Below the pieces are notes generated by a model. That model saw only the letters and a list, made by a program, of their open reading frames with translations, searched no databases and was not told the origin of the DNA. Position numbers and translations under genes: made by a program. Positions 10,029 through 19,632 of a stretch of 50,931 nucleotides of DNA are shown here, in pieces. Location: contig JAFGDW010000363.1 in assembly GCA_016931935.1 (NCBI GenBank), forward strand, positions 1 through 50,931, read 5' to 3'. The stretch is from Candidatus Zhuqueibacterota bacterium. Lineage in GTDB: Bacteria; Zhuqueibacterota; Zhuqueibacteria; Thermofontimicrobiales; Thiofontviventaceae. The number at the start of each line of letters is the position of its first letter. The first letter of the stretch is position 1.

Positions 10029-11279
10029 AACATCACCTTTGCGTGAGAAAAGTCGACAATAATTGGATATTTTACCTTTCTTAGTGCAACGCTTCATAAA
10101 TTCTTGTAGTGTTCATGGATGTAGCATTGACTCGGCGAAGCCTTCATCCTGAGTCCCGACGCGTCGGAAAAGGATGAAATTTCATGGTTCGACGGAGTAT
10201 GTATGATCCTGAGCTTGACGAAGGACTCACTATGAAGCTTCGCTGATAAAACATTACATAAAATTGTGAAATGTTGTACTTAGGATTCTAAATTAAATAA
10301 ATTGTTCAACCTTTACAAAATTAAAAGTATGTCATTCATGCGAATGCAGGAATCTCCATACACGGACACAGGGGATTTCTGAATTCGCATAGATGAAAGT
10401 GCATGTTAGGATTTTGTCACACATGGCCAAGTTATTTAATTCTCATTCCTTAGTGAGAAGAAAATATTTAAATGCAGCCTCGAATTACTTTTCTTAATAC
10501 GAATTTTGCAATCAAAAAAGGACACGATTTTAAATTTTAATGATTATGTATATAACTCAGATACTATTTATGTTCAGAACCGAGGCCTGAGCTTGTCGAA
10601 GGCCGGACGTTACAGCAGACATAATTTCGTCGAATACCAAGAGACTTGCCTTCGACACCGTTCGTGTTCCGATGCATCGGAACACGAACGGTGCGAGACG
10701 GCAGGCTCAAGCAACGGTTAGTATCTGATACATATATGTTCATAATGTATCCACTCAAAAAAAGATGGCAGTAATTAAAATTGACTTCAAATAGCTTCTC
10801 CAAATTTTGCAGAGCGCAGAGCGCAAAGAGCATAGCAAAAGCAAAATCTATCGCTATGCTCCCGCTTTGCGGGACCTATGCACTTTGCATGTATAGCTTT
10901 ACCATCCAATATTGAATGGATACTTCATAATCATCTAAATTTTTAATGCTCAGTCATTCCTAAATATAATACCAGCGAGTATGCCAATCAGTTTAAATAA
11001 TTAATTGTAACACATTTTAACTTGATGAAATGGAAATTAATAATTTTTTGGATTATATGCAATATATTTAAGATGAGAAATAGTTTTTCATAAAGTTCGC
11101 CTGTTTTTTGTCCAAATTTGGATTTTGGTAATCCCTCGTCCGGTTATCCAGTTTACTCCGCAATGATTAGATATAAATAAACAGTTAGTTAACTCGTTCC
11201 GCCGTTCTCCGGCAGAATGCCGAATGGACACTCTGCCTCCATTATGTAACGTTAAACAATATTTATTAGTTACACAATT
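10029..11279. repeat. Repeat-rich non-coding region
   Basis: About 1.2 kb without a credible gene. It contains pieces of common dispersed repeats of the form 'cctgagcttg(t/a)cgaagg' (about 10214-10230 and 10585-10605), a 'gtcattcatgcgaatgcaggaat' type phrase near 10330, a 38-bp perfect palindrome (10656-10693) and a CCCGC-TTT-GCGGG hairpin near 10861-10873. These are debris of small repeats rather than one intact element. The part at 11100-11279 should hold the 3' end of the adjacent IS remnant, but no inverted-repeat partner is visible. Confidence 0.7.
10656..10693. repeat. 38-bp perfect palindrome
   Basis: Bases 10656-10674 are the exact reverse complement of 10675-10693, with no loop, centred on 'cgatgcatcg'. 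The flanks 'cttcga' and 'cgagac' extend it imperfectly. The phrase resembles the dispersed 'cttcgacaagctcag' repeat family nearby. It could be a mobile hairpin repeat or the footprint of a repeat inserted into itself; there is no gene to regulate on either side within 500 bp. Confidence 0.85.
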
Positions 11280-12119
11280 CTATTTTGTCAGATTTCTAAG
11301 TTCATGTTTTTGATAGTGTAAAATTGCATTTCGGCGTTTTCGATGTCGAATATTCAGTTGATTGAGCACGTCGGCTGTGGTGACGACCCGCTTTGGCAAA
11401 AAATGGTATAGCAAGTATCGAATATCGTTGCTGCTAACCAGGCTGCACGTGTCAGCGTATTGGATTTTGATTTTCAACATGAACAGTATAGCAAGCAGGA
11501 CCATCGTCATATGATGATGCCAACCGGTCCAGCCGCGTACCTGATACTCGGCCATGCCGCAGGCGGTTTTGGCATCTTCAAACGAACGTTCAATAAAAAA
11601 GCGTTGCCCTTGCATGAATGCCAGGCGTTCAATGGTCGTATTTGCCGGCGCATTACTCAGACTATATTTCAATGTGTTCTTTGAATCGCGTTCACGGCGA
11701 ACAATCACGTGCCACAAATGGCCATGCCTCTCGTTGCCGTCCCAGAGCCAAACGCGACCATGAAGCATCCACACACTCAACGATCCTTTGCTGCTATCGC
11801 GAAGTGTAACTTGTTTCCAGGCGTGTTTGGGTTGTTGCTTTGCCCAATCAGCCACTGTCAAGGATGCCTGTTTTGTCTTCATGCGGGATGGCGTCCGCCC
11901 TCGCCTGGAGCGCCGTTCTGGAACAAATGGCTGTGGATCGTCCGAATATATCGTCTGGTCAGCATGAACATCAATCACAAACGTTTCGCCCATCTGATCC
12001 AGTTGACGTAAAAACCACGGATCGTTGCCATAGAAACCATCACCGCCAATCCACCTGTGTGATGATCCCCGATTCCGGGCGGCTTTAATCATCTCCAACG
12101 CTAAAGCTGTTTTCGTGCA
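11280..12119 (-). mobile_element. IS701-like transposase, 5'-truncated remnant
   Basis: About 280 codons of a DDE-fold transposase resembling the IS701/IS4-like group. Visible motifs are WIGGDGFYGNDPWFLRQL near the start, an Arg/Lys-rich linker, and FFIERSFEDAKTACGMAEYQ with WHHHMTMVLLA near the end, which carries the catalytic Glu-type segment. Relatives are usually 400 residues or more, so the N-terminal third, with at least one catalytic Asp, is missing. Reading upstream, transposase-like residues (TKTALALEMIKAA) persist to about 12116 and then give way to unrelated sequence with an in-frame TGA. No terminal inverted repeats could be paired. It cannot be active by itself. It abuts the broken phosphatase gene and probably marks the rearrangement that damaged this region. 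Confidence 0.8.
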
Positions 12120-12202
12120 TTGAAACCATACCTGAGTATAATACTCAAAAGTATTGTCGTTCCATCAAATTGACTAAATCGTTAAACATTGTGGGATTTC
12201 CA

Positions 12203-14686
12203 ATGCTACGAAAATTAGTGAGTGCAATCATCTTTAACAACACCTGTCTTGCGCAGTTCAACATCATTATTGATGCACAAAAAGATACTTTCTATAATCA
12301 CTTGATTTCACCGGATGAAGGCTATATCGCAATTTCTCACAATGATTATTTACCCTATAATGGCCCCAAACCTGATAATGATGTTGATCTTTCGGCTCAA
12401 CTCTGGATGGCCTGGGACAGCACTTACTTCTATTGCTACGTTGAAGTATAGGACGATATTGTTCATGTCAATAACGGCGCAGAAACGTTGAACGATTGTC
12501 TGGAACTAAAATTTGACCATGATCCAACCCAAAAGCATCACTTTGGTGTGGTCAATGCCCGGTTAACAGCGCTCGACAGTACTGACGCCGCTAATAAATC
12601 CGGAATGGAAGTGGATCAAAACAGACGAAGATCAACGCGCTCATGTCGGCCCTGGCAACGTTTTCGGGCTGGCAATAAATATTCATGATAATGACTCGCG
12701 ACAGCGTAATGGATCGATACAATGGTCTGCCGGCATGGCAAGACGAAGTATGGAATACCCCACAACTATCGATCCTGCTGCCCGACCCGGTACGACATAT
12801 CTTTCAAACTTTCGCATCGACTGGATACGACAAGCACTCGGCTCTGACCTTTTGCTGGAAAATTGGAAGTACCACCCCGGTGATAATTCGCTTTGGGCTA
12901 ATCCTGCTTTCGATGATAATGATTGGGAAACGACAACAACATTACTCGCCCCTACTAATCTTCCAATAAAGGGATGGGATGATGTCGGTTGGTTTCGGAT
13001 TCATTGGGTAGTTGATTCAATGTTAATCAATAAGCCATTGGGATTATCAATTATGCAAGCCGGCGCATCCAAATTCTTTTTAGATGGATCGCTACTTTAT
13101 CGATTCGATGAACGACGTAATGAGTGGAGCGGAATCCCCAAACCAGTCATTTTTACGGGCAAGCAACGGCACATACTTGCAGTGCGATACACAAATAAAT
13201 CGCTCGGTAAATTTCGTACTGCCAATTTATATGCCGGTTATACAGTTCGACTCGGAAATCTGAACACCATGGTTGAAGATGCTCATCATAATGAGCGTTT
13301 ACGTTGGATTCCAAATGTTTCTCACAGCGCTGCCGCTTGCGATTGGACTTGTCCATTTGCTCTTATTTATATATTTCCCGGTGATACGACAACATTTGTT
13401 TTTTGCGTTTTTCCTGTTTGCTTATGCTGCTGCCATTTTTTTTTGATTACCAAATATTACTATCAATAGACAATCAACAAAGTTTATTTTTTATACATTT
13501 GCACCGAGCAGCGTGGCTGTTTTTCTTTATCCATTTTTTTAAGATTTATTTATTCACTTTTTTATCATGACCTTCCAAAACCAATTTTGGATATTTTCAA
13601 TTGCTGCAGTTGGAATGGGCGCGTTAGCATTCTATAAACCAATGGAAGGTTTTTATCTGTTCTGGTACATCAGCACTACAATTGTAATTGAAATCGGCAG
13701 AGTCATTGTGGTAGCATTATTCAAAAAGCGGGAAGGCGCCTGGATTATCGGGCTGGCATTTCTGGTGTTTTTAATTTTCTTCTCATTCGAAACATTAATG
13801 GATATGGGGCTGCACGTTCCGTTTATGGAAATGAGAAATCAGTATGCGTTTGGCCCGATTGGATTTTCCATTGCCATGTCACTCTATTTATCACGAGATT
13901 TTGCGCGTACCAATAAACGACTTGCAGAGCAGGAATTAGAGCAAAAGCTGTTGGAAGCTAAAATGCGCGCCAATCAAAAGAGCTTGAAGACGCCCGTAAG
14001 CTTCAACTCTCGATGCTGCCGAAAAAGTTGCCGCAATTACCACATCTCGAAATTGGTGTATTCATGAAAACGGCCACTGAAGTCGGTGGTGATTATTCTG
14101 ACTTCAAACTGCATACTGACGGCACGTTGACCGTAGGTATCGGGGACGCTACCGGTTATGGCATGCAAGCAGGCATAATGGTATCAGCAACAAAAAGCCT
14201 GTTTCATGCGCTCGCAGATGAGCCATCATTAGTACAATTTCTAAAAAAAGGTACAAAGGCCATCAAAGCGATGGGGCTGCACAAAATGTACAAGCATTTA
14301 CGATTGTAAAGATTAAGGGACAATATATGCAGATTGCTGCAGCAGGTATGCCTTATCCGCTTATTTTTCATTCATAAACCGGACAGATTGAAGAAGTTGT
14401 ATTAAAAGGCATGCCGTTGGGCAGCGTCGCTAATTTTACTTATAAGGAAAAAGATTTTCAGCTACAAAAAGGCGATACAGTTCTCTTCATGAGTGACGGC
14501 TTTGAAGAGATGTTTAATCCACGAAATGAAATGCTTGGAGAAGAACAAGTTAAATCGCTTTTTGCAGAAGTCGCTACATATTCGCCCGATAAAATAATTG
14601 AACATCTCAAAAGTGCGGGAGAAGCATGGGCAAATGGTCGTGATCAACTGGACGATATGCCATTTGTAGTGATTAAAATGAAATAA
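12203..14686 (+). pseudogene. Decayed SpoIIE-type PP2C phosphatase with 7TM sensor
   Basis: Reading across frames reveals one gene for a membrane-bound serine phosphatase. It begins with a signal peptide (MLRKLVSAIIFNNT...), then a CBM9-like carbohydrate-binding fold (about 12260-12640), a galactose-binding-like domain (about 12840-13260, NWKYHPGDNSLWANPAFDD), a block of membrane helices (about 13310-13900) and a SpoIIE/PP2C domain (TATEVGGDYSDF near 14065, ending with GRDQLDDMPFVVIK). Lesions are clear: an in-frame TAG at 12449-12451, frameshifts near 12600, 12735-12745, 13310, 13390 and 13985, loss of frame after 14290, and a stop near 14376. Intact relatives dephosphorylate anti-sigma-factor antagonists in response to an extracellular signal. 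The gene is dead; a STAS protein that could have been a substrate type exists at 31813-32157, but any link is speculation. Confidence 0.85.
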
Positions 14687-14724
14687 AAGTACTCAATAAA
14701 AAAAAACAATCGTGAACTTTTATT
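14682..14724. terminator. AT-rich inverted repeat between convergent genes
   Basis: A 9-bp perfect but AT-only stem (aataaaagt pairing with acttttatt, 14682-14690 and 14716-14724) lies between the phosphatase pseudogene and the convergent dCTP deaminase. It could end transcription from either side, but its low GC content makes it weak. Confidence 0.3.
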
Positions 14725-14750
14725 CTTCAATTTATAAGAGTCAACTAAAA

Positions 14751-15293
14751 TCACTTCTTTTTCATATCATGATCCATGCTAACGCGACTGCCTGTGGCAT
14801 GTCGTTGTCCTTGATATTTTCCGCGATATGGATTCGCCGCCGCCTGATCCAGTTTTGCGAACACAAGTTGGCAGAATCGTACGCCAGCGTGCAACTTTAA
14901 CGGCACATCGTTTCCATTAAATAGTGAAACTGTTATTGCGCCTTCAAATCCGGGATCGACCCAACCGGAATTTTGCATAAACAAGCCCATCCGAGCGGTG
15001 GAGCTTCTGCCCTGCACAAACGCGGCGACATCGTCCGGCAGTTTTATGTATTCCTGCGAAGTGACCACCCGATACGATTTCGCAGGAACAATTATTTCCT
15101 CCTGTTCGATCTCTTCGTAGATTGGCTTAATCGCTACATCCAATTCAGTTATTCCTGTATCCGCCATCTTTAAAAAATGATTACCTAACCGTAAATCCAG
15201 TGATGCAGGCTGAATCTGAATATCGTCGAGTGGATTAATCTCAAGCTCACCTGTTTCAAGGTATTCGCGGATTGCTTTATCTGATAGTATCAT
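14751..15293 (-). CDS. dcd: dCTP deaminase
   Basis: A 180-residue cytosolic enzyme that deaminates dCTP to dUTP for dTMP synthesis. Family motifs are clear: QGRSSTARMGL at 94-104 (phosphate-binding Ser and Arg), WVDPGFEG at 111-118 with catalytic Glu118, and the C-terminal segment GKYQGQRHATGSRV that closes over the nucleotide. Length is close to the usual 180-195. Some relatives also hydrolyse dUTP (bifunctional Dcd-Dut); I cannot tell which from sequence alone. The start at 15293 has GGAG seven bases upstream, giving the typical MILSD N-terminus; the nine upstream codons are not needed. It stands alone. Confidence 0.92.
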   Translation of the reverse strand: MILSDKAIREYLETGELEINPLDDIQIQPASLDLRLGNHFLKMADTGITELDVAIKPIYEEIEQEEIIVPAKSYRVVTSQEYIKLPDDVAAFVQGRSSTARMGLFMQNSGWVDPGFEGAITVSLFNGNDVPLKLHAGVRFCQLVFAKLDQAAANPYRGKYQGQRHATGSRVSMDHDMKKK

Positions 15294-15535
15294 TGGGATT
15301 CTCCGGCAAGTTTTAAACATTCACAATAACTTTTGTAGAATTCATAATCGATTCCACTCTTTAATTCAAGTCTATTGATATACGTGTTTCCATCCAAAAA
15401 TGCAAGAAAAATATAAAACTTTAAATTTTTAAATTGAATTGTTACCATGTTTACATATTTATCTATTATTATTCGCTTGATTTAAGGTAGGAATTTTATT
15501 ATATTTTCAACGGAACCACAGCAAGGAATTTCACA

Positions 15536-17740
15536 ATGAAACCAATCTACCTTGATCATAATGCAACTACCCCAATCGCCCCTCAGGTCGCCGATGCAAT
15601 GATTCCTTATCTAAAGGAACATTTTGGCAATCCGTCCAGCCTTCATTGGTATGGCCAACAAACCAAACGCGCTGTTGAGGATGCACGCCAACAAGTTGCT
15701 GAACTGCTAGGCTGTGAGATCGATGAAATTATTTTCACCAGCGGCGGTTCGGAATCGAATAATATGGCAATTAAGGGAATTGCAGCATCACTACGACGTA
15801 AGGGCAACCATATCATCACATCACAAATCGAACATCCTGCAGTGCTAAATGTCTGTAAATATCTTGAGCAACACGGCTTTGAAGTAAGTTACGCTCCGGT
15901 AGACTCACAGGGTGTTGTCGATGTAAATTATATCGCGAGCAGCCTTAAGCCAACCACCATTCTTATTAGTATTATGCATGCAAATAACGAAGTTGGCACG
16001 ATCCAACCGATTCAGGAAATCGCCGAATATGCTCGTGAACATCGCGTCATTTTTCATACCGATGCAGCCCAATCCGCCGGGAAAATTCCTGTAAAAGTAC
16101 AACAACTTGGCGTCGACTTGCTATCGATAGCCGGACACAAATTGTATGCTCCCAAAGGTATTGGCGCGCTTTTTATTCGACGCGGTTTAAAAATTACCAA
16201 ATTAATTCATGGGGCTGATCACGAACATGATGTTCGTGCCGGCACTGAAAACGTGTTGGAAATTGTCGGACTGGGAAAGGCCTGCGAATTGGCGGAACAG
16301 AACATGGAGCAGCATATGAAGCATATGCAGCACCATCGAGATCAACTCTGGCAGGGATTAAAACGCGAACTCCCAACGATTACTATGAACGGTCATCCCA
16401 CTCAACGACTTCCCAACACACTATCCGTTAGTTTTCCCGGGTTGGATGCTAATACTCTTCTATCGGAATTAAAGGAAGTGGCAGCATCGCCCGGTGCAGC
16501 ATGCCATACAAATGTAACAGAACCATCCGCCGTCCTGGTGGCAATGAAAGTTCCGCTGGATAAAGCGTTGGGAACAGTACGTTTTTCCACCGGACGAATG
16601 AATAACGATGAACGAATTGATGAAGCCATCAGGTTCATCGTGCAGGCAGTCAAAAGGTTGCAGCCTGACGGCGAAACCGAGCGTCCTAAACCCCAACATA
16701 ACGAAATCCGACTCACACAATTTACTCATGGTCTTGGCTGTGCTTGTAAATTACGACCACAAAATCTGGAAAAAGTGCTGGCAAGCTTGCCACATGTTCC
16801 CCACCCGAATGTGCTCGTTGGCATCGATACGTCGGATGACGCAGCGGTCTACAAAATTAATGGTAAAAAAGCGCTTGTTCAAACTGTGGATTTTTTCACG
16901 CCAGTCGTTGACGACGCCTACCATTTCGGCGCTATCGCTGCTGCCAATTCACTGAGCGATATTTATGCCATGGGAGCTAAGCCGTTGTTTGCGTTAAATA
17001 TTGTCGGTTTTCCTGAAAAACGCCTCCCGATCGAGGTATTGGAACGCATCCTTCAAGGTGCGCATGACAAAGCTCGTGAGGCGGGAATTCCCATTATTGG
17101 TGGCCACACAGTTGAAGATTCGGAACCAAAATTTGGGCTGACGGTTACCGGGATGGTGGAAACAGATCAGTTGCTGACGAATCGCGGCGCCCGACCGGGA
17201 GATGCGCTAATTCTCACCAAACCCATTGGGTTGGGCATACTTTCGACAGCCATTAAGCGCGGTTTAGTCGATACAGCGGATATTGATTCCGTAATCGAAC
17301 TGATGAGTACATTAAACCGGAGTGCAGCCGAGGCCATGCAGGAAATTGGTGTGCACAGTTGTACAGATGTGACAGGATTTGGGCTGCTTGGCCATTTAAA
17401 AGAAATGACTGTTGCCAGCGGTGTCGATGCCCGTATTTCTCTACGTCATGTTCCGCTTATTGCCAAGGCCTGGGAGCTGGCCAACGCCAACGTCATTCCC
17501 GGTGGTTCGATTGCAAACAAGGACTATGTATCACCGTGGGTTGAGTGGGATGTGACAATCTCAGAAATCGGCAAAATGATTTTGTGCGATGCGCAAACAT
17601 CCGGTGGGTTGCTAATTGCAGTGGAAAAATCTAAAAAAGATAGTTTGATTGCAGCGCTGGAAGCACGTAATGTACCAGCAGCAGCATATATCGGTGAAAT
17701 TACCGGTCCGGGAAAAGGGATAATAAAAGTAATGCCCTAA
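15536..17740 (+). CDS. selD: Selenocysteine lyase-like / selenide water dikinase (SelD) fusion
   Basis: A 734-residue two-enzyme fusion. Residues 1-375 are a class V PLP-dependent cysteine desulfurase fold: HTDAAQ at 174-179, PLP lysine Lys202 (SIAGHKLYAPKGIGAL) and catalytic Cys323 in SPGAACHTN. That last motif resembles the SVGAACHSD loop of animal selenocysteine lyase more than the SSGSACTS loop of IscS. After a Pro/Glu-rich linker, residues 390-734 are a full SelD: IRLTQFTHGLGCACK with Cys402 and Lys405 matching E. coli Cys17 and Lys20, DDAAVY, and TDVTGFGLLGH near 610. SelD makes selenophosphate from selenide and ATP; the N-terminal domain would release selenium from selenocysteine (or sulfur from cysteine) and pass it on directly. 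The gene starts at ATG in a GGAATTTCACA context and has no operon partner. SelD implies that the cell makes selenoproteins or selenouridine. Confidence 0.93.
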   Translation: MKPIYLDHNATTPIAPQVADAMIPYLKEHFGNPSSLHWYGQQTKRAVEDARQQVAELLGCEIDEIIFTSGGSESNNMAIKGIAASLRRKGNHIITSQIEHPAVLNVCKYLEQHGFEVSYAPVDSQGVVDVNYIASSLKPTTILISIMHANNEVGTIQPIQEIAEYAREHRVIFHTDAAQSAGKIPVKVQQLGVDLLSIAGHKLYAPKGIGALFIRRGLKITKLIHGADHEHDVRAGTENVLEIVGLGKACELAEQNMEQHMKHMQHHRDQLWQGLKRELPTITMNGHPTQRLPNTLSVSFPGLDANTLLSELKEVAASPGAACHTNVTEPSAVLVAMKVPLDKALGTVRFSTGRMNNDERIDEAIRFIVQAVKRLQPDGETERPKPQHNEIRLTQFTHGLGCACKLRPQNLEKVLASLPHVPHPNVLVGIDTSDDAAVYKINGKKALVQTVDFFTPVVDDAYHFGAIAAANSLSDIYAMGAKPLFALNIVGFPEKRLPIEVLERILQGAHDKAREAGIPIIGGHTVEDSEPKFGLTVTGMVETDQLLTNRGARPGDALILTKPIGLGILSTAIKRGLVDTADIDSVIELMSTLNRSAAEAMQEIGVHSCTDVTGFGLLGHLKEMTVASGVDARISLRHVPLIAKAWELANANVIPGGSIANKDYVSPWVEWDVTISEIGKMILCDAQTSGGLLIAVEKSKKDSLIAALEARNVPAAAYIGEITGPGKGIIKVMP

Positions 17741-17943
17741 TTTGATAATGGGACAATTCATATGTTTTGGAAATGTTCAATTACGTTAAATTCGGCCAAG
17801 ATTTAATTGCAGAAAGCTGATTATTCATGATTCGAAAAAGTACTCTCCTGGCATGCTGACGGATTCATCACAAAACTTCGCACTTCAAACATTATGAATA
17901 AATTCGAAATGCTACCATAATTATTGTACAAAACCTGTTGCAT

Positions 17944-19200
17944 CTAATCTCCCGTTTCTGCTATTGGCGTACCGGCATACGCTTTAATTGATTGGAACAA
18001 GGCTTCAGCAACCATATGTCTGTAAAACTTACTTTTTAACAATTCCTCTCCACGGGGATTGGAAAGGAAAGCCACCTCAGTTAGTATGGAAGGCATACTT
18101 GCCCCAGCCAGTACCACAAATCGCGCCTTTTTTACACCACGATCAACTTCATTCGTACGGTGAATTAGTTGTTGCTGAACTGTATTCGCAAATTGCTCAC
18201 TCTCCTGAATTTTTGAACTTTTTATTATTTTTTCAATCAATTCATTAAATTCATGATAGGTGCTCTTCGCTGTACGATTTTCCATAGCAGCAACTGCCCG
18301 GCTATCAGCATCTTCAGTGGCTGATAAATAATACGTCTCAATGCCAGTTTTATCCGGAGATTCATGGGAATTCGCATGGATACTTATAAACAGATCTCCT
18401 TGTTTCTGATTGGCAAATGCCGTTCGCTCCTCTAGTGGTACAAATACATCTTTTTCTCGTGTTAAATAAACTTTGAATTGCCCATCATCATTAATGATCT
18501 TTTTCAATCGCAGTGCAATATCAAGAGTGATATCTTTTTCTTTAATTCCATTCCGGCTCATCGCCCCAGAGTCTTTTCCACCATGGCCGGGATCAAGAAT
18601 GATTGTATTGAATTTTATACCTAATTCATCAGGAATCGTGTTATTATCAGTCTTATTGATGTACACAACTCCATCTGATTTAGTAGGCAAATCCGGTGAT
18701 GCCGAAGATGAACCTAAAATCAACCACACTTGCTTTTTGTCAGGAAATGCTGCATCGCGCACAGATATTTTGCTTGTACAATCCAAGACAATCCGTGCTG
18801 TTCCAGCAGTTGGTGATCCGATACGAATCCGTTGAACAACTTTATCAGGTATATCAATCGACTGATGCACAGGTTCAATATATGTATTCAGCAAATCAAT
18901 GTAAACACGATCAGGATTGGTCAGCGAATTGTATCTGTACTTTGTGTTCTTGGATAATTCAATAACGAAAGCATCCCCGGAATCTGTTTCCGCCATGTAA
19001 AATGATTCAATTTTACTCCCTGATTTAATAATGTTATCATCAATAACAGTATCCTGGTGAAACATAGGATGCTGCACGGGATCACGCAGATAATCATCTA
19101 CCATCAGGGCGGGTGTTGCGCATCTAAATAGTAAACATATAAACGGAATATTTAGATAAATTGTCAGTCGCATTCGATTTTTTAGTGGTAATCGTATCAT
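17944..19200 (-). CDS. N-acetylmuramoyl-L-alanine amidase with AMIN domain
   Basis: A 418-residue cell-wall hydrolase that cuts the bond between MurNAc and the peptide stem, usually during septum splitting (AmiA/AmiC type). A hydrophobic export segment lies at about 11-26. An AMIN domain (about 63-163) probably localises it to peptidoglycan. The Amidase_3 domain (198-412) has the zinc ligands His206 (DPGHGG), Glu221 (GIKEKD) and His275 (SIHAN), and catalytic Glu375 (LTEVAFLSN). An insert of about 45 residues (TAKSTYHEFNEL...QFANTVQ) matches the position of the autoinhibitory helix of AmiC-like enzymes, which would require an EnvC/NlpD-like activator. The start is uncertain; Met10 is an alternative. 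There is a Cys at 27, but the preceding LLFR is a poor lipobox. Confidence 0.88.
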   Translation of the reverse strand: MIRLPLKNRMRLTIYLNIPFICLLFRCATPALMVDDYLRDPVQHPMFHQDTVIDDNIIKSGSKIESFYMAETDSGDAFVIELSKNTKYRYNSLTNPDRVYIDLLNTYIEPVHQSIDIPDKVVQRIRIGSPTAGTARIVLDCTSKISVRDAAFPDKKQVWLILGSSSASPDLPTKSDGVVYINKTDNNTIPDELGIKFNTIILDPGHGGKDSGAMSRNGIKEKDITLDIALRLKKIINDDGQFKVYLTREKDVFVPLEERTAFANQKQGDLFISIHANSHESPDKTGIETYYLSATEDADSRAVAAMENRTAKSTYHEFNELIEKIIKSSKIQESEQFANTVQQQLIHRTNEVDRGVKKARFVVLAGASMPSILTEVAFLSNPRGEELLKSKFYRHMVAEALFQSIKAYAGTPIAETGD

Positions 19201-19632
19201 GTTTTCATTATATTTGATACATAAAAATGTACATGTTCATTAATTCATCAAAAGAAATTAACATCGACAGCGTACAAACACATCGATTTTAAAATTGTTA
19301 TGCCATACACAATTTTCAAATAAAATATTGAGTGAATTGCATGTGAGCTAATTTAAAATCATCGATAGATAAAAAGTGCCTATTCATAATATCGACGTGC
19401 GCCAGCTAATTTTTAACAGGTAATTAATATTCTGTGCGTTGAGGCTTGCTACAGCGGAACCAAAGTTGCGCACAGGCGTACATACGATGTACTTCACCGT
19501 ACAGAATGCGAATATTTGGTCAGTGATGTACTCTTTCTATCCTCCATAATTTCAATTACTAACTGCACCCCAATATAGATGGCATATTATTTGCAAAATT
19601 CTCTACGCTAATTGTATACAAATAGAAGAGAT
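19201..19632. other. Divergent intergenic region
   Basis: About 430 bp between the amidase (-) and the helical-repeat gene (+), so it should hold two divergent promoters. No gene is visible. A short GTACAT-ACG-ATGTAC inverted repeat lies at 19478-19492 and is echoed by 'gtac' phrases near 19510 and 19530; it could be an operator, but the evidence is slight. Confidence 0.4.

Noticed and set aside
10029..11279. CRISPR array or tRNA/ncRNA cluster
   Set aside because: Repeats are few, irregularly spaced and of unlike sequence; no cloverleaf with a T-loop phrase was seen.
11280..12119. Intact insertion sequence
   Set aside because: The N-terminal third is missing and no terminal inverted repeats or target duplication could be found.
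16194..16729. Antisense frames within the SelD fusion gene
   Set aside because: They are shadows of a strongly conserved coding frame, with no ribosome site or family motif.
19120..19190. Lipoprotein signal in the amidase (Cys27)
   Set aside because: The residues before the Cys (LLFR) do not fit a lipobox; a plain export signal or N-terminal anchor is more likely.
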